A stretch of 9,974 nucleotides of DNA from Verrucomicrobiota bacterium (GTDB taxonomy: Bacteria > Verrucomicrobiota > Verrucomicrobiia > Chthoniobacterales > UBA10450). Shown piece after piece: positions 1 through 7,828 of this stretch. The DNA is taken from NCBI GenBank assembly GCA_003219225.1, contig QHPZ01000114.1, forward strand, positions 1 through 9,974, in the 5' to 3' direction. The position numbers were made by a program, and so were the translations under genes. The first letter of the stretch is position 1. Every line of letters begins with the position of its first letter. The notes under the pieces are model-generated. The model was not told the origin of the DNA and searched no databases. It was given only the letters and a program-made list of their open reading frames with translations.

Positions 1-109
1 GTTCATATCAGGGCAACGATTTCACACAGGATTCGAAAAGCCAGCACATATCCGGCAGCGGCGCGTCCGCAGAAATTGACGTGCGGCAAAATCCGGCAAA
101 CATCGAGCA

Positions 110-661
110 ATGTCGTTTTTCCGATCGCTGCCGCCCGAAGCAGCGCTTTTGCACATCTTTCAAGCGTTCCCAACTGCCGCGCGCCCGCTGCTCGAGTACA
201 TCGAGGTAGTTTTGCGAGGCGACTCGCCATTGAGCGCAGGGGAACGCGAACTGATCGCCGCTTACGTTTCGCATTTAAACAACTGCGATTACTGCCGCAG
301 CATACATCGCGACGCTGCTATCGCTCTTGGAATCAGCGCAGACGTCTTGGAAAATCTGCTGTCCAGTGGGGGCACTGAAAAGGTCGATCATCGCTTGGCC
401 CCGGTGTTGGAGCTCGTACACAAGCTTACGCTTTCGCCCGGCACCATCACGGCCGAGGACGCCGGTGCGATCTTTGCCGCTGGTTGGGACGACCGCGCGC
501 TACATGACGCAGTGGCTGTTTGTGCCCTCTTCAACCTGATAAATCGCTTTGTGAACGGGCTCGGGGTTGAAGCGCCGGCGTGGTACACGAAACGGTCAGC
601 CGAGCAGCTCACGCGACACGGTTATGCGGATTTGCTCAAGCGTCTCCCGCCGGAACAGTGA
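110..661 (+). CDS. Peroxidase-related AhpD-like protein (carboxymuconolactone decarboxylase family)
   Basis: This 183-residue protein belongs to the AhpD/CMD fold and most resembles the 'peroxidase-related enzyme' subfamily (TIGR01926 type), which is about this length. The sequence shows the full AhpD active-site pattern E-x11-C-x2-C-x3-H: Glu47, Cys59, Cys62 and His66, inside a helix reading NNCDYCRSIH. In AhpD this dithiol pair reduces peroxiredoxins or peroxides, so a cytoplasmic thiol-dependent peroxide or redox role is likely, but the substrate is unknown. There is no signal peptide or membrane segment. ATG at 110 is the first start after an in-frame TGA at 77; only a weak GAG lies before it. 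The gene stands alone, converging on the desaturase gene 13 bp downstream with no visible terminator between. The redox partner cannot be inferred from the neighbours. Confidence 0.85.
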   Translation: MSFFRSLPPEAALLHIFQAFPTAARPLLEYIEVVLRGDSPLSAGERELIAAYVSHLNNCDYCRSIHRDAAIALGISADVLENLLSSGGTEKVDHRLAPVLELVHKLTLSPGTITAEDAGAIFAAGWDDRALHDAVAVCALFNLINRFVNGLGVEAPAWYTKRSAEQLTRHGYADLLKRLPPEQ

Positions 662-674
662 TGCGCGTCGGAGT

Positions 675-1568
675 TCATTCGGCCAGTTCGTCGGCCGGCT
701 GGGGCGCGCGTTCGGGGACTTCCCCGCTCGGCAAACGCCACTCGCGCTGGGCGCGGAATGGCAGCGCCAGAAGTTTCCCGACGGTGAGCTCGCGTTCCTC
801 GCGATAGGCCGCGACGCCGATCGTCACCGCGTCCTGCGGCACGTCGCGCCGCAAGGTGCGATGAAGTTTGTCCCACCAGCAGAAGATCGTCCCCCAGTTT
901 GAATTCGTCTCGCGCTGAACGATCGAATGATGAATGCCGTGCATCCGCGGCGTGACCAAGACGGCGTTCAGCACGCGCTCCAAGCCGATCGGCAGACGCC
1001 AGTTGGAATGGTGAAACATTGTCGCCGCTTCGAAAGCGATGAAGAAGACAAGTAGCATGAGCGGCCCGATGCCGAAGAGGATTACGGCCAGCGCCAGAAA
1101 ACCGGTTGAGAAAAACATTTCACCGAAATGAAACCGCGCCGCCGTGCTCACGTCGAGGTCGAGATCGGTATGATGGACATTGTGAAAACGCCAGAACAAC
1201 GGCACCATGTGATTGGCCCAATGCCACCACCAATAAGCATAGTCCATGAGCAGAAACGTCGCAGCGGCCGCGGCCCAGCCGGGCAAAGTCAGCCAGTTCA
1301 GCAACCCGATATGTCGATCTTGCGCCCAGATCGCGCCCGACATCGGGATCGGCAACATCGCCAATCGAACGATGGCAAAACCCGGAATCGACACGACAAA
1401 ATTGCGCACGAGCCGATGAAGCACACTGAAATGCCGGCGACGCAGCGGGAAACGCCATTGCAACCAGAGCAACGCGACAAACAGGCAGGCGAGCAGCAGC
1501 TGGCCGGCGTAGTCGATGAGAGGAATTGTTGCCACGGTTCGCGATGAATGCGGCGGTGAGTTTATCAT
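675..1568 (-). CDS. Sterol desaturase / fatty acid hydroxylase family membrane protein
   Basis: This 297-residue integral membrane protein has the histidine clusters of the fatty acid hydroxylase (sterol desaturase, ERG3-like) superfamily: HWANH at 116-120, HNVHH at 129-133, HH at 186-187 and HGIHH at 210-214. In the family these ligate a di-iron centre that hydroxylates or desaturates a lipid using O2. Hydrophobic segments lie near residues 17-36, 55-75, 95-113, 150-182. The substrate cannot be told: hopanoids, carotenoids, fatty acids or sphingolipid-like lipids are all known for the family. The C-terminus is polar and Pro/Glu-rich. The annotated ATG at 1568 lies inside the divergent glycosyltransferase gene; a GTG at 1535 (residue 12) is an alternative that still keeps the first membrane helix. 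No clear Shine-Dalgarno was seen for either. Confidence 0.88.
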   Translation of the reverse strand: MINSPPHSSRTVATIPLIDYAGQLLLACLFVALLWLQWRFPLRRRHFSVLHRLVRNFVVSIPGFAIVRLAMLPIPMSGAIWAQDRHIGLLNWLTLPGWAAAAATFLLMDYAYWWWHWANHMVPLFWRFHNVHHTDLDLDVSTAARFHFGEMFFSTGFLALAVILFGIGPLMLLVFFIAFEAATMFHHSNWRLPIGLERVLNAVLVTPRMHGIHHSIVQRETNSNWGTIFCWWDKLHRTLRRDVPQDAVTIGVAAYREERELTVGKLLALPFRAQREWRLPSGEVPERAPQPADELAE

Positions 1569-2305
1569 CGGCCGATGCCGAACGGCAACGCGGCTCTGTT
1601 CGCGCGAACAACCTGGCGGTTTCGATTATCATCCCGGTGCTGAACGAGGCGGGGCTGATCGTCAATCGCCTACAGCAGCTTCGCGCACGCGCGCCGGAAG
1701 CCGAGATCATCGTGGTCGACGGAGGCAGTTCGGATAAGACAGCCGAGCTTGCCGTTCCAATTTGCGATCGATTGATCCGAACAACCGCAGGTCGCGCGCG
1801 ACAAATGAACGAGGGCGTGGCAGCCGCGCGCGGCGACGTGCTTTGGTTTTTACATGTCGATGTCGAAGTACCGCCACGCTGCCTCGATGACATCGCTGCG
1901 TGTCTCGCCGATCCAACCATCACCGGCGGTTTTTTTCGCATCCGGCTGCCGCGGTCGTCGCTCATTTACCGGTTGACGGATGAGTTTGCACACTACGCCG
2001 GGCTGATGTTGCGGATGCGCTGTGGCGATCACGGGATGTTTTGTCGACGCAGCGATTTCTTCGCCGTCGGCGGGTTCCCGCAGGTGCCGCTGATGGAAGA
2101 CGTGGAATTTTTCCGACGGCTGCGTCGTCGCGGTCGCACGGTTTGCAGTGGTAAACGAATCGCTGTCGATCCCAGGCGCTACGAAGCGATCGGCCCGCTG
2201 CGGGTGACGCTCGCCTACGGTCTGATCGCAGCTTTGTACATGCTGCGTGTTCCGTTGCCGCTGCTATCGCGAATTTACGAGCGGCTTTGTTGTCGCGGCA
2301 CGTGA
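1544..2305 (+). CDS. Family 2 glycosyltransferase, TIGR04283 type
   Basis: Read from ATG 1544, this is a 253-residue GT-A fold glycosyltransferase. It shows the N-terminal strand IIIPVLNE (28-35), the nucleotide-binding DGGSSD (59-64), the metal-site region LHVD (103-106, standing for the HADT seen in many relatives), GDHGMF (161-166) and the acceptor-side MEDVE (184-188). The order and length match the TIGR04283 'rSAM/selenodomain-associated transferase 2' group, some members of which act in arsenosugar synthesis; the substrate here is not known. The hydrophobic C-terminus (about 225-245) suggests membrane association. The usual TIGR04282 and radical-SAM partners are not in the window. An upstream TTG at 1526 is open in frame but has no support; GTG 1556 is another candidate. 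The gene lies 57 bp upstream of pdxJ on the same strand. Confidence 0.87.
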   Translation: MNAAVSLSSADAERQRGSVRANNLAVSIIIPVLNEAGLIVNRLQQLRARAPEAEIIVVDGGSSDKTAELAVPICDRLIRTTAGRARQMNEGVAAARGDVLWFLHVDVEVPPRCLDDIAACLADPTITGGFFRIRLPRSSLIYRLTDEFAHYAGLMLRMRCGDHGMFCRRSDFFAVGGFPQVPLMEDVEFFRRLRRRGRTVCSGKRIAVDPRRYEAIGPLRVTLAYGLIAALYMLRVPLPLLSRIYERLCCRGT

Positions 2306-2362
2306 TCGGTTTTTCGAGCGGCACTTGCCGGTGGGGCGCACTCTTGCTCCATTGACGAGCGG

Positions 2363-3064
2363 ATGAGTGAATTGCGCCTCGGAGTAAACGTCGACCATGT
2401 CGCGACCCTGCGGCAGGCGCGTTACGCCACAATGCCGGAATCAAAAAACGCGGAGCCAGACGTGATCGTGGCGGCGGCAATTTGCGAGCGCGCGGGTGCG
2501 AAGGGCATCGTCGCGCATCTGCGCAGCGACCGGCGGCACATTCAGGACCGCGACATCGAACGGTTACGCGAAAACGTCATGACGAAGTTGAATCTGGAGA
2601 TGGGCAATACACCTGAGATTGTCGATGTTGCTCTGCGCATTTTGCCCGATGAAGCCTGCCTCGTTCCGGAGAAGCGCGAAGAAGTTACAACGGAAGGCGG
2701 TCTTGACCTTCTCAGCCAGCGCAAAGAGCTGGAGCCGACGATCAAACGTCTCCAGGCTGCCGGTGTGCGGGTGAGTCTCTTTGTCGATCCAACATTGGAG
2801 CAAATCGATGCCGCGGGTGAGCTGCGCGTCGAAATGGTCGATGAGCTCGAAAATCTGCAGGCCGCCGCGAAAGCGGCGTCGGAACTCAAACTCCAGGTCA
2901 ACGCCGGCCACGGGATCAATTACACCAACATCGCACTTATCCGGCAGATCTCGCACCTCACGGAGCTGAACATCGGACACTCGATTATTTCGCGGGCGAT
3001 CTTCGTCGGACTCGAAGCCGCCGTGCGCGAAATGGTCATCGCGATGGAGAATTATCCGGGATGA
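2363..3064 (+). CDS. pdxJ: Pyridoxine 5'-phosphate synthase PdxJ
   Basis: PdxJ makes pyridoxine 5'-phosphate from 1-deoxyxylulose 5-phosphate and 3-amino-2-oxopropyl phosphate, the last ring-closing step of DXP-dependent vitamin B6 synthesis in the cytoplasm. Landmarks of the TIM barrel are clear: GVNVDHVATLRQAR (7-20), HLRSDRRHI (52-60), LNLEM (76-80), CLVPEKREEVTTEGGLD (99-115), VNAGHGINY (179-187) and ELNIGHSII (201-209). The protein is 233 residues against 243 in E. coli. It has an insertion of several residues after RQAR, and about 17 residues fewer between EQID (137-140) and VNAGHG, where E. coli has the I-E-I-H-T-G motif with Glu153. No frameshift explains this; the frame is open throughout. 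The start ATG 2363 has only a weak GAGCGG before it. The 3' end overlaps acpS by 4 bp, a linkage also known from E. coli. Confidence 0.95.
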   Translation: MSELRLGVNVDHVATLRQARYATMPESKNAEPDVIVAAAICERAGAKGIVAHLRSDRRHIQDRDIERLRENVMTKLNLEMGNTPEIVDVALRILPDEACLVPEKREEVTTEGGLDLLSQRKELEPTIKRLQAAGVRVSLFVDPTLEQIDAAGELRVEMVDELENLQAAAKAASELKLQVNAGHGINYTNIALIRQISHLTELNIGHSIISRAIFVGLEAAVREMVIAMENYPG

Positions 3065-3441
3065 GCGTGATTGGCATCGGCGTCGATCTGGTCGAGTGCG
3101 CGCGGATCCAGCATTCTCTCGACCGGTTCGGCGAAAAATTTCTGCATCGCGTCTTTACCGACGGCGAAATTGCATATTCGATGGCGATGAAATTTCCGGC
3201 GCGTCATCTGGCCGCGCGTTTTGCAGGGAAAGAAGCGGTGGCGAAAGCGTTCGGTACCGGCATCGGCAAGGCGATGGGCTGGCGCAACATCGACATCCGC
3301 AAAAAAGACAGCGGCGAACCGTTCCTCGTTTTCTCCGGGCCGGCCGAGGAATTAGCGGCCAAACGCGGCGTTACCGCGCCGTTGATCACGCTGAGCCACA
3401 CCGAGCATCACGCCATGGCATGCGTCGTTCTCGAGGGCTGA
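3061..3441 (+). CDS. acpS: Holo-[acyl-carrier-protein] synthase AcpS
   Basis: AcpS transfers the 4'-phosphopantetheine arm from coenzyme A to the serine of apo acyl carrier protein, switching on fatty acid synthesis. The 126-residue length is normal. The family motifs are present: GIGVDLVE (5-12) with the Mg-binding Asp9, and RFAGKEAVAKA (53-63) with Glu58, followed by FGTGIG and a C-terminal SHT strand (112-114) near the end of the fold. The start overlaps the pdxJ stop as ATGA, so translation is probably coupled and no separate Shine-Dalgarno is needed. The last 34 bp overlap the 3' end of cusA on the opposite strand, leaving no room for a conventional terminator between the two convergent units. 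Confidence 0.95.
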   Translation: MSVIGIGVDLVECARIQHSLDRFGEKFLHRVFTDGEIAYSMAMKFPARHLAARFAGKEAVAKAFGTGIGKAMGWRNIDIRKKDSGEPFLVFSGPAEELAAKRGVTAPLITLSHTEHHAMACVVLEG

Positions 3442-6400
3442 ACGGCCGTTGCGGACAGACTTCGCGAGCGCCAGAGGAAAAATATTACGGGGTAAATCAG
3501 CAGCTCCAGAATCGCACTCGTGACCACGCCGCCAACCATCGGCGTGGCAATTCGTTTCATCACATCGGCTCCGGTTTGCGTGACGGGCGACCACATAATC
3601 GGCAGCAAGCCGAAAAGAATTGCGCACACTGTCATGATCTTTGGGCGGACCCGCTGGACCGCTCCTTCCCGAATCGCTGCGCGAAGATCGACAATCGATC
3701 TCATTCGGCCTTCCCGGTGGAATTTTTCCCAGGCCTGGTCGAGATAAAGAAGCATGACCACGCCGGTTTCGGCGTCGAGCCCGGCGAGCGCGAGGATGCC
3801 GACCCAAACGGCGGGGCTGATGTGATAGCCGAGGAATAAAAGCAGCCAGAACGCGCCGACGAGCGAGAAAGGCACTGCCAGCAGCACGATGAAGGTTTTC
3901 GTGACCGAGCGCGTATTAAAATAGAGGAGGAGAAAAATTATCAGCAGCGTCAGCGGCAAAAGGATTTTCAAGCGTTGCTCCGCTTGTTTGAGGTATTGAA
4001 ATTGTCCCGCCCATTGGGTGTAAACGCCGGCCGGGAACTGCACGCGCTGCGCGATTTGCTTTGACGCCCGGCGCACATAGCCGTCGATGTCGCTGGTCGT
4101 TGGATCGACAAGCACGTAGCCGACGAGCTGTCCGTTCTCTTCGCGAATGCTCGGCGGGCCGGTGCGATATCGAATATCGGCCACGAGCGAGATCGGAACT
4201 TGCGCGCCGGTGGGAGTGGAAATCAACACGCGCTTGAGCGCTTCGACATCCTGCCGAAAATCCCGCGCATAACGCGCGCTCACCCCGTAGCGCTCGCGCC
4301 CCTCGACCGTGGTCGTGATCGTTTTCCCACCGATGGCGGTTTCGACAACTTCGTTCACGTCCCCGGCGGTCAGTCCGTAGCGCGCCGCTTCTTCACGGTT
4401 CACGTCGAAATCGAGAAAATATCCGCGCGATGCGCGCTCAGCGAAGACGCTGCGCGTACCGGGCACATCAGTCATGACTTTCTCGATTTCAGCCGCAACG
4501 GCATCGATCGCCTGCAAGTTCGGCCCAAAAACTTTCAGCCCGAGCACGCTGCGGAAACCGGTGGTGAGCATTTCGGTGCGCGTTTGCACCGGCATCCAGA
4601 AGACATTCGCCATCCCGGGCATGCGAATGTCGGCATCGATCTGCGAAAGCAATTTGTCCCAAGTCATGCCGCGCGGCCACTCATCGAACGGTTTCAACGA
4701 CACAACCGTCTCGAACATGGACAGCGGCGCGGGATCCGTCGCGGTTTCGGCCTGCCCCGCTTTGCCGAATACCGTTGTCACCTCCGGAAATGTTTTTAGC
4801 TGCCGATCCTGAATCTGGAGAATCTTCGTCGCTTCGGTGATCGACATGCCCGGCACCGCCGTTGGCATGTAGAGAATCGTGCCTTCATTAAGTGGCGGCA
4901 TGAACTCTTTGCCCAGCAGGAAGAACGGCAAAAGTGTCAGCACCACGAGGAGGAGCGCACAGGCAATCACGGCGCCCCGAAACTTCAGGACGAAATCCAG
5001 CGCCGGCTCGTAAATGCGAATCAAGAAAACGTTGAGCGGGTTTTCCGATTCCGGCCTGATCCGGCCGCGAATCAGCAGCGTCATCAGCACTGGAACCAGC
5101 GTGACCGCCAAGAGTGCAGCGAAGAACATCGAGAACGTTTTCGTGAACGCGAGCGGTCTAAAAAGGCGCCCCTCTTGGGCGGTCAGCGCAAACACCGGTA
5201 GAAAGCTGACCGTGATGACAAGGAGCGAGAAGAACAGCGGGCGCCCGACGACCTTCGCCGCGCTCACAATCGTCGTGATTCGTTCGCCACCATCAGGGTC
5301 GCGGCCGTGCTCGTCGCGAAATTGCTCGAGCGACTTGTGCGCGTTCTCGACCATGATGATCGCGGCGTCGACCATCGCGCCAATCGCGATGGCGATGCCG
5401 CCCAGCGACATGATGTTGCTCGTCAGATGCGCATAAAGCATGGGCACGAATGAGGCCACGATTGCAATCGGCAGCGTAACGATCGCAACGAGCGCCGAGC
5501 GCACGTGCCAGAGAAAAACAATGCAAACCAGCGCAACGACGATGCTCTCTTCAATCAGTTTCTCGCGCAGTGTCGCAATCGAGCGCAGAATCAATTCGCT
5601 GCGATCGTAGGTCGGCACGATCCGAACACCGGGAGGAAGCGACGACTTGATCTCGGCGAACTTCTTTTTCACGCCGTCGATCACTTTGAGCGCGTTCTCG
5701 CCGTAGCGCATGACCACGATGCCGCCAACGGTCTCGCCTTCGCCGTTAAGATCGACAACTCCGCGTCGGAGCGCGCCACCGAGATGCACTTTGGCAATGT
5801 TCTTGACGTAAACTGGCGTGCCGTTCGTGACTTTCAGCACGACGTTCTCGATGTCGGCGATGCTTTTGAAATAGCCGCGGCCGCGCACGAAATATTCGGT
5901 CGTCGCGACCTCGAAAGTTTTGCCGCCGACATCCCCGTTGCTTGCTTTGACGCGGCTGACGACGTCGCTCAGTGGAATGCCGTAGGCGAGCAACGCGTTG
6001 GGATCGATGTCAATTTGGTATTCTTTGACGAATCCGCCGACCGGCGCGACTTCAGCCACGCCTCGCACTGATTCGAGCGCGTAGCGTAGCTGCCAATCCT
6101 GCAACGACCGCAATTGGGCCAGATCGAGCTGTCGCGAATCATCGACCAGCGCGTACTCATAAACCCAGCCCACGCCGGTCGCGTCCGGGCCGATCGTAGG
6201 CGTCACGCCCTCGGGCAGTTTTCCGCGGATCGAGTTCAGATATTCGATTACCCGCGAGCGCGCCCAATAGATATCGGTGCCGTCCTGAAAAATGACGTAG
6301 ACAAATGACTTTCCGAACATCGATTCGCCACGGACGAATTTCACCTGCGGCGCGGCGATGAACTGAGTGGAGATGGGATAGGTGACCTGGTCCTCGATCA

Positions 6401-6578
6401 AATCAGGCGAGCGGCCTTCCCATTCGGTATAAACGATTACCTGAGCGTCACTCAGATCGGGAATCGCGTCGAGAGGCGTGCGCTGGATCGCGTACACGCC
6501 AGCTGCGATCAGGCAACCGGTGAAGAGGAAAATGAGCAAGCGATTGCGAACGCTTCGCTCGATGATGCGCTCGATCAT
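3408..6578 (-). CDS. cusA: CusA-type Cu(I)/Ag(I) efflux RND transporter, inner membrane
   Basis: This 1056-residue RND pump of the heavy-metal (HME) branch drives proton-coupled export of Cu(I)/Ag(I). It has the expected layout: TM1 (about 13-31), a large periplasmic loop, TM2-7 (about 340-555), a second loop, and TM8-12 (about 870-1036). Compared with E. coli CusA as I remember it, the three periplasmic metal-binding methionines are all present (Met571 in LYMP, Met621 in LSMFET, Met670 in TEMLTTG), as is the proton-relay Asp404 in GAMVDAAI. Methionines matching transmembrane relay positions also stand at 390, 402, 409, 484, 499 and 1007. This favours copper/silver over the Zn/Co/Cd (CzcA) class. 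The start overlaps the cusB stop as ATGA; there is no good Shine-Dalgarno, so coupling is likely. The 3' end overlaps acpS tail-to-tail. Confidence 0.95.
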   Translation of the reverse strand: MIERIIERSVRNRLLIFLFTGCLIAAGVYAIQRTPLDAIPDLSDAQVIVYTEWEGRSPDLIEDQVTYPISTQFIAAPQVKFVRGESMFGKSFVYVIFQDGTDIYWARSRVIEYLNSIRGKLPEGVTPTIGPDATGVGWVYEYALVDDSRQLDLAQLRSLQDWQLRYALESVRGVAEVAPVGGFVKEYQIDIDPNALLAYGIPLSDVVSRVKASNGDVGGKTFEVATTEYFVRGRGYFKSIADIENVVLKVTNGTPVYVKNIAKVHLGGALRRGVVDLNGEGETVGGIVVMRYGENALKVIDGVKKKFAEIKSSLPPGVRIVPTYDRSELILRSIATLREKLIEESIVVALVCIVFLWHVRSALVAIVTLPIAIVASFVPMLYAHLTSNIMSLGGIAIAIGAMVDAAIIMVENAHKSLEQFRDEHGRDPDGGERITTIVSAAKVVGRPLFFSLLVITVSFLPVFALTAQEGRLFRPLAFTKTFSMFFAALLAVTLVPVLMTLLIRGRIRPESENPLNVFLIRIYEPALDFVLKFRGAVIACALLLVVLTLLPFFLLGKEFMPPLNEGTILYMPTAVPGMSITEATKILQIQDRQLKTFPEVTTVFGKAGQAETATDPAPLSMFETVVSLKPFDEWPRGMTWDKLLSQIDADIRMPGMANVFWMPVQTRTEMLTTGFRSVLGLKVFGPNLQAIDAVAAEIEKVMTDVPGTRSVFAERASRGYFLDFDVNREEAARYGLTAGDVNEVVETAIGGKTITTTVEGRERYGVSARYARDFRQDVEALKRVLISTPTGAQVPISLVADIRYRTGPPSIREENGQLVGYVLVDPTTSDIDGYVRRASKQIAQRVQFPAGVYTQWAGQFQYLKQAEQRLKILLPLTLLIIFLLLYFNTRSVTKTFIVLLAVPFSLVGAFWLLLFLGYHISPAVWVGILALAGLDAETGVVMLLYLDQAWEKFHREGRMRSIVDLRAAIREGAVQRVRPKIMTVCAILFGLLPIMWSPVTQTGADVMKRIATPMVGGVVTSAILELLIYPVIFFLWRSRSLSATAVQPSRTTHAMA

Positions 6579-7828
6579 GGCCGGTGGCCCGCGTGCGGGT
6601 CCGTCGCGAGTGCCTTGAGCGCACCCTGCACCTGGGACTCGGCGTCAATCAGGAAATTCGCGCTCGCGATCACGCGTTCGCCGTCGCTTAACCCATTTTT
6701 TACTTCATAGCGCTCGCCGATTTTTTCCCCGAGCTGGACGAGGCGCGGTTCAATTTTTCCGCCGCCTTTGTCCACGAATGCGATCTGCCGATCACCGGTC
6801 GGCATGATGGCGCCAACCGGAACAGTCAATCCTTCGCCCATCTTCATTCCAAGCTCGACGTTGGCATACATCCCCGGACGCACCTTGAACTCGGGGTTCG
6901 GAATATCGATGCGCACTTTTGCGGTGCGTTTTGTCGCATCCAGAAACGGGTCGATCAACGCGACCTGGCCATCGAATCGCTCGTTCGGATAGGCGTTCGT
7001 TGAAACCGAGACGCGTTGCCCGGTACGCAACATCGACAATTCACTTTCGTAAAACTCCGCCCAGACCCAGACGACGGATAGATCGACAATCTCGATCAAA
7101 CGATCCCCAACCTTTACATTGACGCCCTGCTGCACCGGAAGTTGCTGCACCACGCCGCGAAAAGGTGAACGCAAAGTCGTCGCACGGCCGGGATCCCGTT
7201 TCGTTTCCAGTTCTGCGATCTGCTCGTCGGTCACATTCCATTGCCGAAGCCGCGATTCGGCTGCGGCGATCAGGCGTTGCGGTGTTTCACGCGCCTCTTT
7301 CGATTTCGCGTCGTCGCGCATTTGCAGCAGCATGACCAGTTCGCGCGCCGTGGTGAGCAAGTCCGGGCTGTAGATCGACATCAGCGGCGCATCTTTATCG
7401 ACGAGTTGCCCGGCCGAAGTGACAAAGAGCTTCTCGACATAGCCGTCCACGCGAGCGACGAACGCCCAATCCCGTTGCCTATCGGTGTCGACGGTGCCGA
7501 CCGCGCGCAAAGTGTGCGTTAACGGCCGGCGCTCCACCGTCGCGTAGGTGACCCCGATCTGCTGCTGGCGTTCTACCGGGACCACAATCTCTGCGGTGCC
7601 GTGCGCGTCTTCGGCATTCGGTGTCGGCGACGTTTGTTTTTTCAGGACCGGCACCAGGTCCATGCCGCAAATCGGACATTTGCCCGGCACTTCCGAGTGC
7701 ACCGATGGATGCATCGTGCAGGTGTAGTAATCGACATTTGCCGGTTTATCCGGCTTACTGCTTTTCGAGCACGCGGGCGTAAACAGAAGCAACCCGAGAC
7801 CAATAAATAGGAGAGCGGTGGATCTCAT
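6575..7828 (-). CDS. cusB: CusB-type periplasmic adaptor lipoprotein with N-terminal heavy-metal-binding domain
   Basis: This 417-residue membrane fusion protein links CusA to the outer membrane channel. The N-terminus has a signal peptide ending in a lipobox-like FTPAC, so Cys20 is probably lipidated. Residues 35-60 form a heavy-metal-binding domain (YTCTMHP ... CPICGMDL) with Cys37, Met39, His40, Cys51, Cys54 and Met56. Next come the barrel-sandwich/hairpin region (about 105-235), the beta-barrel (about 240-325, with VRPGMYANVE at 316-325) and the membrane-proximal domain. The C-terminus ends in DPHAGHRP with two histidines. In E. coli CusB, N-terminal methionines receive copper from CusF; here the Cys/Met/His domain may serve that role, which is an inference. 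Both ends overlap neighbours by ATGA. A strong GAGGAGG lies just upstream of the start. Confidence 0.94.
   Translation of the reverse strand: MRSTALLFIGLGLLLFTPACSKSSKPDKPANVDYYTCTMHPSVHSEVPGKCPICGMDLVPVLKKQTSPTPNAEDAHGTAEIVVPVERQQQIGVTYATVERRPLTHTLRAVGTVDTDRQRDWAFVARVDGYVEKLFVTSAGQLVDKDAPLMSIYSPDLLTTARELVMLLQMRDDAKSKEARETPQRLIAAAESRLRQWNVTDEQIAELETKRDPGRATTLRSPFRGVVQQLPVQQGVNVKVGDRLIEIVDLSVVWVWAEFYESELSMLRTGQRVSVSTNAYPNERFDGQVALIDPFLDATKRTAKVRIDIPNPEFKVRPGMYANVELGMKMGEGLTVPVGAIMPTGDRQIAFVDKGGGKIEPRLVQLGEKIGERYEVKNGLSDGERVIASANFLIDAESQVQGALKALATDPHAGHRP

Noticed and set aside
1..109. Minus-strand frames covering the left edge
   Set aside because: They run antisense through the AhpD-like gene and show no family motif; no gene can be supported in the first 109 bases.
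1120..1965. 281-residue minus-strand open frame across the desaturase/glycosyltransferase junction
   Set aside because: It is Arg/Ala/Ser-rich with no family motif, and lies over two genes with clear catalytic motifs in other frames; a high-GC shadow.
3408..6578. CzcA-type Zn/Co/Cd specificity for the RND pump
   Set aside because: The three periplasmic methionines and several transmembrane relay methionines of the Cu/Ag class are present, favouring CusA.
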